Shown here: positions 53,792 to 64,000 of the stretch, in pieces
Layout: each line of letters starts with the position of its first letter
How positions within the stretch are numbered: position 1 is the first letter of the stretch
Assembly (NCBI GenBank): GCA_020055645.1
Contig: CM034546.1
Coordinates: 42,780,001-42,844,000, forward strand
Length of the DNA stretch: 64,000 bases
Direction: 5' to 3'
From: Tomocerus qinae
Taxonomy: Eukaryota; Arthropoda; Collembola; Entomobryomorpha; Tomoceridae
Program-made: the position numbers and the translations under genes
Notes under the pieces: generated by a model
Databases searched by the model: none
What the model was told of the DNA's origin: nothing
The model's input: only the letters and a program-made list of their open reading frames with translations

Positions 53792-54954
53792 TTGAAAACA
53801 TTAATTCCTCTAAACATCCAAAAAGAGTCGTTTCATATGATCGGCGAAAGGGGACATTTCGTAATAATCGTAACGTGCCATATTAAATAGCATTTCAAAA
53901 TTTCTAATCCAAATTGGTTCTGTTATATCGACAAACATATTTGAAACTTTTAGAGCTGGGTTTACTTTTTTACTACCCTCTTGATTCATTTTGCAGTTGG
54001 TACACCTTTTGTAGAGTTAAATAACAGTACTGGGTAACTAACTATTTATTCTTTAAAAATATTAATTCGTAAGTTGTACTCATAGAATTTGTACGTATTT
54101 CCAAAATCCCAGCGAGAATCTTATTTTTCTGATTTAAAAAGGGAGCTTTTAGGTGACTTTGTGGGATTTTTTTCAAAAATGGAGTATTTCATAGTTCCTT
54201 GAATTTGATGCTACGATCTACGGTTATTATTCTGGTGTAGGAAATTCCTTTTTATCAGGAAGTTGGGGTTGTGGCTAATTTCACCAACCACTGTAGATAA
54301 TAAAAGTATATTAATTTAAATATACTTCGTATTTACATAGGTAACACAATAACCTAATGGGGTGTTTTCGAAATTGGTGAAGGGTGGCCTGCTGAATTTC
54401 TCTAGAGTGCTAGATTTGCTCCTTAGCTGGGTTTACTAGTAAATTATAATCATAATCATTATAAAGCAGCATAATTGTCTTATTAACTTATGGTTTGCAA
54501 TGTATTTAAAAAGGGTCCAGTTGGGGGTCGGTTATCCTAGTATAACGGACGAGGAACAGTTATACTAGTACAATGGCGCCATTGTACAAAGGGTTTAGTT
54601 ATAAGTTATACTACGACATATATAGGTATTAGTAATAGATATTAGGATTAGATAGATGGGGAGCTTAGGATGGCGACATGCAGATCACCTAGGATAAGGA
54701 ATGGAGATAAGCTGCAGAGACATGGGCATGCATGGCTCCTGCACTAAAAAGTAAGTAATCGAAATTTAAATAATGTTACACAAACTATAACTCAGCCATC
54801 GCTCAGCCGTCTTTAAAAAATACACTTACATCATGCAGCAGTGGATTTCCTCCTATCAATAAACGTTCTTCATTAAATATACAGCCAGTAATATAGATAA
54901 GGGCAATTTAGTGCCTTATAGTCTGACCGTCCTGAGTGTCAAATGATGCTCAGT

Positions 54955-55490
54955 AAATTAGCCATAAATATTAACAATTGTTACTGAAAAGTAAATCAGC
55001 CATATCTAATAACAAATGTTACTGCAAAATAAAGCAGCATATCGACTAACAAAAGGTTACTGAAAAGTTAATCAGCCATATCTTCTAGCGAATGTTACTG
55101 AAAAGTAAATCAGCCATATCTTATAGCGAATGTTACTGAAAAGTAAATCAGCCATATCTTATAGCGAATGTTACTGAAAAGTAAATCAGCCATATCTACT
55201 AGCGAATGTTACTGAAAAGTAAATCAGCCATATATTCTAGCGAATGTTACTGAAAAGTAAATCAGCCATATCTTCTAGCGAATGTTACTGAAAAGTAAAT
55301 CAGCCATATCTACTAGCGAATGTTACGGAAAAGTAAATCAGCCATATACACTAGCTAATGTTACGAAAAAGTAAATCAGCCATATACACTAGCGAATGTT
55401 ACGGAAAATGAAATCAGCCATATCTACTAGCGAATGTTACTGAAAAGTAAATCAGCCATATCTTCTAGCGAATGTTACTGAAACAGCGAA
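54955..55490. repeat. 38-bp minisatellite (AATGTTACTGAAAAGTAAATCAGCC...)
   Basis: About 14 copies of CATATCTTCTAGCGAATG + TTACTGAAAAGTAAATCAGC, with point variants in each unit and more divergence at both ends. Confidence 0.9.
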
Positions 55491-55499
55491 CAAATTTTA

Positions 55500-55640
55500 C
55501 TAAAATGTAAATCAGGCATTTTGTTACTTTGTCACTGCCATGATAAACTTGTTTGTTACTTTGTCGCAGCCATGATAAAATAGTTTGTTACTTTGTCGCA
55601 CCCTTGATAAAATGGCTTGTTACATTGTAATATTAAGCGG
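55500..55640. repeat. Short tandem units TTGTTACTTTGTCGCAGCC
   Basis: Three to four diverged units of about 37 bp containing TTGTTACTTTGTC and ATGATAAAA follow directly on the 38-bp array. Confidence 0.6.
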
Positions 55641-57689
55641 ACGATATAATGTAAGATGGTTTGAAATAGCTTTTCCTTGCCCTGGAGATAATATACACAT
55701 AATAATGTAAGCTCAAATATAGCCAGGGCCGCAGCCAGCAAACAATTGCGGAGGGGGTACCAAGGAGCATGTTTTTGTGTTTTCCGGCTAAATATCTTTA
55801 TTTTTTCTATTTTGGGGTGTGAGGCGCACGAGTCCTTCACCCGTTTAGACCCTGTTAATGGCACTTCTATTTCAAACTGGATATTTATGAAGTGGGTTTT
55901 ACTTATGGAGTTAACATTTAATATGTTTACCACTAGATGATTGGGCAGCTATTCTAATTTGATGGATATTGTCTTGAAAGTAGAAAATAAGTCTAAATTA
56001 TTTATTCCTTAATAGATTTAATGTACACGTTATATGTAAGTATGATATTTGCTACATATGAAAAGCCACTCCTAACTGTTTTTAGTTTAGTCAAGAATTA
56101 TTCCTATTTACATGGTTAGCATGTAGAACATTTACCATAATGATGTGAAGCCTTTGCACGCAACTGATTATGAAATTTGAATAATAGCTTTTTTCCTTAG
56201 TATGGGTGGATCTTTACCCAGAAAAAATAATGAATTAATTGTCAATTCATTTATACCTCATATACGTTGAAGGCTTTATAGTAGCTAATGTAAATTAAAT
56301 ACCTACACTTTTCCCGTGAGACTTTCTTGATCAACTTCAATACAAAGCAAAACATTTCCCCATTCTTTCCACCATATGCATGGGTTGCTTGAGTCATAGG
56401 AAGTTTAATAAACAGTTTTCTACTCCCAGCTATTAAGGTCCGCGTTGGATTTATGATGGTGTTGTCAGATGGAATGTAAATTCGTAAGGGAGTTGGATGG
56501 TGAGGTAGAGTGAAGAAGGAGAGTCGTGTACAGTTTCCTTTCGTATCGAGCAGAGTGGTGGCATTGTATTCGAGTTGTTGTCAGCTTTTAATGTATTAAT
56601 ATGTAAATCAAGCGAGCAGTTGTCGTATGGAGAGCGCCATTTTTCTTTACTATTGTACGCTGTTCTCGTGGTGGTTAATTAGGAGAGCACAGCGGATTTG
56701 TGATCATTGTCTCTGGAACTGTGACTCGGGATTGATCTGTTAATTGTATTTTAGTTTTTGGAGAAGTTTCTGTCTTTAGCTATTAAGTTATTTTGAGTTA
56801 GTTTGTAAGTCCGTTCGTATTACTGATTCAGCCTTGCTAACTGTAGTAGTAATACGAACATTGTCACCAATACGAGGAGGAGTGGTCGTAAGCTGAATTG
56901 TTAAGAAGACTTCACTCGGTATTGGGTGTTAATTGTAATTGTCGGTATTTTGGTTCATTTATTATTATTTGGTAATTTGGGATATATTATTAATATTTAT
57001 TTGAGTTGTATTTGGATTGATTAATTATGTATGATTTGTGAAGCATTATTATTTTGGGTCTCCTTGAATACGGTGATGAATTTATGCATTAACTTAATTT
57101 ATTGATTTGTGTGGATAAATACCTTATTTATTAGTGCAATTGTCTGTATTTGTACTAATTGTCATATTTTCGTCATCCTATAGATATATTAGCATACGAG
57201 GTAGGAGATTTGCTCGAGCGGTATATCATATAGTGGCACCTAACATCTTCCAACTGCCTTCCGATTTGCTTTTGCACTTATAGTATTGTATTGTATTTAT
57301 TATCAGAAAGGTAACAGTGCAGTTTTGCAACTGAATTCAACAACCAAGAATTACAATAAAGCTATATGCTTTAGGATTCGCAAAATGAACCGATAATTAT
57401 ATCGTTATTGGCATTTTATAGGCTTTTTGGATACTGATTTCCTACAATTTGTAAGCATGGTTAATGCAAAGATATATTTTTGTAGCTACTTGATTTTTGA
57501 TGATTCCCACTTTCAATACAATGAATAAAAAACCGGGTTTCTAATGAACTCCGGGTCAAATTTTATCTTGTAAACCCAAAAAGCCGTTTATAAAGCATTT
57601 ATGGTAGTAATACAAAAAGGTATCTATTATTATAACCACCGTCTTAGGTAGAGCAATAAGTTTACCTGCCTATATATCTATGTATGTAA
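55641..57689. other. Intergenic DNA with one dispersed segment
   Basis: No supported gene. The part at 56190-56465 is related to 26490-26770. The rest (56.5-57.7 kb) shows no feature I can name. Confidence 0.35.
56190..56465 (-). repeat. Dispersed segment also present at 26.5 kb
   Basis: About 275 bp related to 26490-26770 in the same orientation. Its minus-strand frame GSRKLFIKLPMTQATHAYGG parallels the other copy. Confidence 0.45.
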
Positions 57690-57910
57690 CTATGTGTGGT
57701 AGAGTGAGCAGCAGGAACAAATAAATGTTTGTAATTTTGAAATAAATAAATGTTTGATGTATGTAATTGTGTGTGGTAGGGTGAGAAGCGAGAACAAATA
57801 AATGTTTGATGTATGTAATTGTGTGTGGTAGGGTGAGAAGCGAGAACAAATAAATGTCTGTAATTTTGAAACAAATAAATGTCGGTAATTTGGAAACAAA
57901 TAAATGTTTT
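57690..57910. repeat. Tandem units of ~52 bp (GAACAAATAAATGTTTG...)
   Basis: Three to four units made of GAACAAATAAATGTTTGATG and TATGTAATTGTGTGTGGTAG, the last ones shortened to ~25 bp. The minus-strand frames are repeat artefacts. Confidence 0.85.
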
Positions 57911-58767
57911 GTATATTGCAGTTAGACCATAGAGTCAATTAGTGCAATCAGCATTACCAAAGCAAACAGAAATTATTTCATAACATGTACACCATTTTGT
58001 TACAACCTCGACTGCGTGAAAACAGAGAAGTGGACATCCTATATTATTTACCACCTTCTAACTCATTCTTTGGTGATTTTTGACCATTGACAGGAGCAAG
58101 AGCTGTTAATTATTGATTACTGTTCATTAGAAATAATTTGACCTCAACACTCAAAGTATCGTGGCTTATATTCATTGAGGAGAAAGGTATGTTATATGTT
58201 TTCTTTTAGCCAGCGAATCTTTGACTTGGACACTGGAACTGCAGTTTACTGTTGATATCGATGGAGAAGAAAACAACCAAGGGTTTTCTACTGTAAGTGA
58301 ATTTAATTGTAATATGGTAAAGAAAGTCATTATACAGGATGCGAAATATTTATCTTTAATCTTCCTTTTGGTTAATCAAAATTCTCCATTAACAAATGTT
58401 TAACTAAATGATAATAAGCCACTTTAAAATAACTGTTTAATTTCCCTTTTTGTTGTTATAGAGGTCAAAAATTACAAATCTGAAATATTATTTGACTATT
58501 CAAGGACGTATCCCCAGCGGTTGAGCGACTCCCTAAATTCCAAAAAAGGTTAAAAATCCAAAATTTATGTGAATATGTCTTACATTTACTACTCACTCCT
58601 TGGTCAAATTTCTAACTACTTGCCTGTAACCAATGTTAAATTGAAAATGCAATTTGGCAGGCATAAATTTTATTAGTCAACTGCAAAATTAACTGTCCTT
58701 ACAAAAGAAAGTTTCACACAGATAAGATAACAAATACATAAAAGTCGACTTAATTAATTAATTTGTG
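57911..58767. other. Unassigned DNA
   Basis: No supported gene. A weakly related copy of the GCACGTATC miniature element family may lie at 58505-58625 (GGACGTATCCCCAGCGG...). Confidence 0.3.
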
Positions 58768-59135
58768 GTCCGTTGCCAGTTAAGGCAGACTTGGCCTTTT
58801 GTGGTCCATTGCCAGTTAAGGCAGATTTGACCCTTTGTGGTCCATTGCCAGTTAAGACTTGGCCCTTTGTGGTCCATTGCCAGTTAAGGCAGACTTGGCC
58901 ATTTGTGGTGCATTGCCAGTTAAGGCAGATTTGACCCTTTGTGGTGCATTGCCAGTTAAGGCAGATTCGACCCTTTGTGGTCCATTCCCAGTTAAGGCAG
59001 ACTTGGCCCTTTGTGGTCCATTGCCAGTTAAGGCAGCCTTGGCCCTTTGTGGTCCGTTGCCAGTTAAGGCAGACTTGAGCCTTTGTGGTCTATTATACCT
59101 GTTAAGGCAGACTAGACACTTTTTGGTCCATTGCC
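58768..59135. repeat. 36-bp minisatellite (CCTTTGTGGTCCATTGCCAG...)
   Basis: Ten copies of GGCCCTTTGTGGTCCATT + GCCAGTTAAGGCAGACTT with few changes. It lies 77 bp upstream of the Helitron coding region. The plus-strand frame is a repeat artefact. Confidence 0.9.
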
Positions 59136-59211
59136 AAATTTAATAACCGTGACATTTTAGAAAACTTTTTAAAATTTATCATCGTTGTTGTAAATATTTT
59201 TACTTAATACA

Positions 59212-62200
59212 ATGCCACAAAAACAAAAAGTAGAAATTTCTGCGAGCGAAAGTCAGGATGACGTAAAAAGCCACCAAATTAATCAGACCAATTTGCACCT
59301 GATAAATGAAGTAGAAGAATCACGTTCTCTGCGATTAGAAAGTCAAAGAGGCACAAAAAATCTGAATTCAAAAAAAGAAACTGTAGACAAGCGGCAAACC
59401 CGACTTAAAAAAAGGCGACAAAAATACAGAGAGCGCACGAATAACCAGACCGACGAAGAGCGTCAAGTTCAACTTCAAAGTCGTTGACAGCGTGAAAGAT
59501 TACGCCGACTCAATGAAACTAATGAAGAACGTCAATTACGTCTTAATGATTTGAAAGAGCGCGATAAAATCCGCCGTTTTAACGAAACTGTGGAAAAAAG
59601 GCAAATTCGTCTTCAAAAATTAAAAGAGCGTGCTAAAATATGCCGTTCGAATGAAACTAAAGAAGAACGCCAATCTCGCCTTCAAAGTTTAAAGGAGCGT
59701 ACTAAAGTACTCCGGGTAAATGAAACTGAAGAAAAACGTCAATGCCGTCTTTATGGTTTGAAACAGCGTGATAAAGTACGCCGATTGAATCAAACAGAAG
59801 AAAAGATATTGCTACTTCAAAAAATGAAAGAGCGGGAAAAATTCCGCCGCAATAATGAAACTGAAGATGAGCGCCGATCCCGTCTTAAAGATTTAAAGGA
59901 GCGAGAAAAAATCAGACGCTCCAAAGAAACTAAAGAAAAGCGTGCCGAACGCCTTCAATATAAAAAAGAGCGCGACAAATTGCGCCGCGCTATGGAAGAC
60001 AAAGAAAAACGTCAAGCCCGTCTACAAAAACTTGGCAATCGAATGAAAAACCGTTTAGCGAATGAAACGACAGAACAGCGTCTCTGTCGTCTTGAAAAGT
60101 TAAGAATACGAAATAGGTAACGGATCGCAAAACAATCAGAAATTGATTGTTTATTACGAGAGAGAGAACGCAATAAATTACGTATGCAAGCCCAAACGGA
60201 AGAACAACGTCGTTGTCGAATTCAAAATCTAAGAGTGAAACTTAAAGACGGTTTTAAAAAAATCGGAATTAGTCGTATCTCTGTTTCAGAAGAACAAAAG
60301 CAATATAAGCAAAACTTAGATAGTAGAAGGTTCATAAAGCGTAACCAAAACACTTCTGCTTTCGTTGCTGCCATTGACGAAACATTAACTTCCGAGCATT
60401 ATTGTGGCGAAATGAACAGTCAATGTCCACATTGTCGCTCTGCAAATTTTGCCATCAAAGGTATATTAAGTAAAGATAAAGAATACGAATTTTCCCTTTG
60501 TTGTCACAACGGTAAAATACTCCTTGAGCCACTTCACTTGAGAAATCGAGAGTTTCCTGAAATAATTAAAGATATAATGACAGGATTAAATGAAGCCTCA
60601 CAAAACTTTTCCACTAATATAAGAAAATTTAATAGTGCTTTTGCATGTGCATCATTTGGAGCAGACATAATAGTTCCTCCTGGATTTGGTAAATATTGTT
60701 TTAAAGTTCAAGGTCAGATATACTACAGGACAGGTTCACTCAAACCAGATGATACCACAACGCCAACTTTTGCTCAAGTGTATGTTTTGGATCCTGAAGA
60801 AGCTGACATTATCCGATGCAACCACGTTTCTAATACTGGATGCAACACAAATATTATGTCATTATTGGATAGACTTTTCAGAGAAATCAACCCTTACGCT
60901 CAATCATGGATGATGATGAAGGAAGTCTTGGATGAAGAGGAGCGTCGGGCAAATGACAGGGGAGAATCCCCAAGAAAAGTTGAAATGGCAATTGTTCAAA
61001 ATTCTTTATTAGATTCAAGAAGGTACAATCCCCAAAGAGTAAATGAAGTTGCAATGGTTTTTGTTTCTAAAGATGGCGTTCCTCCATTTGATAGAGCATT
61101 TATTGCAATACCAATGACAACAAAAGACAAAAAGTATCTTAATTTTATGAATCCTAATTTAGAACCAATGTTATACCCAATTATGTTTCCTCCAGGGGAT
61201 TTAGGGTGGCACAACCAAATAATGCAATGGGATCCAGTTGCGCAAAGGCACACCAACAAAAGAGTAACCCAAATGCAGTTTTACTCCTACAGGCTAGCCA
61301 CGCGACTAAATAAAAACGGTAATATTGAATTCAATCCGCTGTTAAATGCTGGAAAACTTACTCAGCAGTATATTGTAGATGCTTATACCAAAATTGAAGC
61401 GAATCGTTTGAAATGGATTAGAGATAATCAAAGTGAGCTTTTAGTCGAAAATTACAAACTGCTTGAAGACCATTTATCAAATTCCACCAATGGGGAATAT
61501 ATTCCTGTTGGTAAACCGGTAATTCTTCCATCATCGTTTCAAAACGGTCCGAGAGCATTGACACAGAATTTTCAAGATGTCCATTGTTGCGCGTTATGGT
61601 AAACCCGACCTTTTTATTACTTTCACATGTAATCCTAAGTAGAGGGAAATTACCGAAAATTTAAATGGGCAATCTCCAGAAAACAGACCTGACCTTATTG
61701 CAAGAGTATTTTATCTGAAGCTTAAAGCGCTAATTAAAGATTTAACCGAAAATATGGTATTGGGGACTGTTGTAGCCTTTGTTTACACCATCGAATTTCA
61801 AAAAAGAGGACTACCCCATGCCCATATTCTGCTAATTCTTGCCAACATTGACAAAATTAGAGACACCGAGAGAATAAATAATTTAGTGTCTGCTGAAATT
61901 CCAAATCCACAAGATAATCCTAAGCTATTCAACACAGTTACAACACATATATTGCATGGCCCATGTGGATGTGAATTTCCAAAATCTCCATGTATGGAAG
62001 GATTCAAAGAAAATGTGCTTGACGAAGCCGGACGACCAACGTATGACGAAGGTAGTAATATAATTACCATTCAAAAATGGAAATTTGGAAAAAATTTTCC
62101 GAAACATTTCCAAGAAACAACATTAGCAAATTTTAATGGATACCCTCTATACCGCCGAAGGCAATTAGGGCTGACATTTACTAAAACCAAACAATGTATT

Positions 62201-64000
62201 GAATTAGAAATGGATAACTGACATGTTGTACCCTATAATCCTTACTTATGCCTTAAATACAATGCTCATATCAATGTAGAAATTTGTTCAAGCATTAAAG
62301 CCGTCAAATACGTTTTCAAATATGTCTATAAAGGCCATGACTGTGCCAACGTTGAGATTGGTTGCGATGAAATAAAAACATTTTTGGATTGCAGATATGT
62401 CAGTGCGCCAGAAGCTATGTGGCGTCTTTGTGGATATCCAATGCATCAACATTCTCATGCGATTTATAGACTTCCTGTACATTTAGATGGTCAACAACCT
62501 GTGTACTTTCAGGAAGGTAATGAAGCTGATGCAATAGAGAGGGCAGGAAATCGTTTTACTAAGCTTACAGCATGGTTTAAATTAAATGCCACAGATGAAT
62601 CTCCAAAACAGTATTTGTATCCAGATATTCCATACTATTTTACTTGGCATCCCAAAGAAACCGTATGGAAAAAGCGAAAGCGAAACAACAAGCTAATTTC
62701 AAGGATGTATACCGTGAGTCCGTCTGATAGCGAACGATATCATTTAAGACTGCTGCTACTCCATGTTAAAGGAGCAAAAAGTCATGATGATCTTAAAACA
62801 GTCATGTGGGAAGAAAAAACAATAATTTGTCAAACATTTCAAGAAGCTTGCAAAAAGTTAGGTTTGTTGACGATGACAGTGAATGGGAAAACTATATTAA
62901 AGAATGCTCTGAATTCCAAATGCCCAAGCAATTGAGGAAGCTTTTTGCGTATATTTTAGTCTTTTGCCAACCAGTTGAACCTTTATTGCTTTGGGATAAT
63001 TTCAAAGAGAAAATGATGGATGACTATATTCTTATGTACCCAAATCAGCCAGATTTAGCAATAAACCTGACTTTGGCTGATATTAAAATGGTAGTAAATA
63101 TGTCACATAAAGAATTGAGTGACTTTAGCTTACCAGAACCTGATTCCAATGTGATGACGTTATGTAACGAAAATTTGGTGGCTATTGCAGAAGAAAGACA
63201 AGAGTGTGAAAGACGTATTGCATTATTGTATGATGGCCAGAAGTACGCTTTTGATTCTATTATAACTGCTATAGATGATGCATCTATAACGCAACGGCTA
63301 TTTTATCTTGATGGGCCTGGGGGAAGTGGTAAAACTTTTCTCTATAATACACTTCTTTTTTAAAATGTAGAGGTGATGTTGCTTTTCCTATAGCTTGGAC
63401 AAGCTTTGTCCAACATTACTTAATGGTGGACAAACAGTGCATTCCTGTTTTGGATTACCAGTTCCAATCAATGAAACTTCAGCATGCAAATCAAAATCTA
63501 AAGAAGATTTGAAACTTAAACGAGGAAAACTGATCCTTTGGGACGAAGCCACAATGGTTCCTCTCTATGCTTTGCAAGCCATCGATCGAAGGTTAAGAGA
63601 AATTATGAATAATAAAAATACACCATTCGGAGGCAAAGTCATTTTAATGGGAGGAGATTTTAGACAAACTCTTCCTGTTATTCCTAGAGCAAAGCCCACT
63701 GAAATCTTAGAGCAATGTATTACAAAATTTGAACATTGGAAGGATTCGTTACCACAAACGAGATGGTTCGTTACCACAAATAAAGGACCTCCCAGAAAAT
63801 ATAATTCATGTTCCGAATGAGTTTATTGTAGAAAACATTGTTCATGCTATATTTGGTGAAACAGTGATGGTTAACCAGATTTCGGAAATGTCCTCAAGAG
63901 CAATTTTATGTCCATTAAATGAAGATGTCCTCAAGTTAAATGACGACATTATTGACCGTTTAGAAGGATCTCCTAGAATTTATTTAAGTTCAGACGTTGC
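59212..64000 (+). pseudogene. Helitron replicase-helicase (RepHel), decayed, truncated by right edge
   Basis: From the ATG at 59212 a basic/acidic region of ~13 repeats of about 23 residues (RLQKLKERAKICRSNETKEE pattern) runs to about 60280. A cysteine finger (CPHCRSANF) and a Helitron-like N domain (FYSYRLATRLN) follow. The HUH nuclease site is GLPHAHILLIL near 61812 and the tyrosine region KYVFKYVYKG is near 62310. A PIF1-like helicase comes next, with Walker A GPGGSGKTF near 63316, LILWDEAT and GGDFRQTLPVI. Lesions are in-frame TGA at 59485, TAA at 60118, a frame change near 61580, TAG near 61640, TGA at 62219, and frame changes near 62850 and 63370, with a further break near 63770. Helitrons replicate by rolling circle; this copy cannot make the protein. 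Left terminus (TC) not identified. Confidence 0.9.

Larger units (their letters stand above)
52116..54622. mobile_element. DNA transposon with ~150-bp terminal inverted repeats
   Basis: The left end (52116-52310) and the inverted right end (54440-54622) share TATATGTCGTAGTATAAC, then AACCCTTTGTACAATGGCGCC and CCTCGTCCGTTATACTAGGA, and further inward TACATT...GTTAATAA. Each end contains the perfect palindrome GTACAATGGCGCCATTGTAC and an inner GTATAAC/GTTATAC pair. The two ends differ by small indels. Internal coding remnants at 52427-53245 indicate a decayed autonomous or derived element. The superfamily was not established; the possible target duplication (TATA or TA) is ambiguous. Confidence 0.7.

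Noticed and set aside
55556..55933. 125-codon minus-strand ORF
   Set aside because: It overlaps tandem units and has no recognisable features.
58859..59143. Plus-strand ORF of LCGPLPVKAD repeats
   Set aside because: Translation of the 36-bp minisatellite; no signal for a real gene.
1..64000. CRISPR array, bacterial-type operons or phage defence genes
   Set aside because: The tandem arrays have no unique spacers, and the genes have spliceosomal introns and animal families; a prokaryotic reading does not fit.

Overview
This is an AT-rich animal nuclear contig with short spliced introns, degraded and intact transposons, and many minisatellites. A SID-1-type channel gene, ionotropic-receptor (IR)-like chemosensory copies, and an abundance of env-bearing Ty3/gypsy, hAT, Helitron and miniature elements point to an arthropod, probably a hexapod or springtail-like lineage. 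The species call is inference only. No rRNA, CRISPR array or bacterial-style operon is visible.

Layout. 1-5.5 kb: two copies of an IR-like gene on the minus strand. One is frameshifted and runs off the left end. The other is an uninterrupted but C-terminally truncated reading frame. A third copy lies at 27.1-29.4 kb, and all three share upstream sequence with a TATA-like box. 5.8-21.3 kb: a very large env-containing Ty3/gypsy element on the minus strand, bounded by ~235 bp direct repeats that I read as LTRs. Its order 5'->3' is LTR, leader, signal-peptide ORF, gag, nucleocapsid, pol, coiled-coil/SR ORF, three short overlapping ORFs, env, LTR. A hAT transposon with a perfect 8-bp target duplication sits inside its leader. 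21.6-23.7 kb: a nest of miniature inverted-repeat elements. 24-26 kb: 18-bp and 40-bp tandem arrays. 30-34 kb: a broken copy of a small secreted-protein gene, an 18-bp array, a tRNA-like sequence, and a TTAA-bounded element holding a 41-bp satellite and seven copies of one palindrome. 35-36 kb: a foldback element. 36.6-39.8 kb: an 11-exon stretch of a SID-1/SIDT gene, minus strand, with both ends missing. 42.9-45.5 kb: an intact DDE transposase-like gene with a SWIM finger. 46.7-48 kb: a 408-bp exon/intron unit tandemly triplicated. 48.5-49.2 kb: an ERGIC-53/LMAN1 processed pseudogene. 49.8-50.3 kb: an intact two-exon secreted-protein gene. 52.1-54.6 kb: an inverted-repeat DNA transposon. 59.2 kb to the right edge: a decayed Helitron.

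How the parts relate. The host genes best supported are SID-1, the small secreted protein and perhaps the SWIM/DDE gene; nearly everything else is mobile or derived from mobile DNA. The most unusual unit is the retroelement. It carries several ORFs beyond gag-pol-env, splice-acceptor-like sequences just before its downstream ORFs, a run of overlapping -1 frames, a cysteine-rich insert in Gag, and an open frame continuing 122 codons past the env stop.
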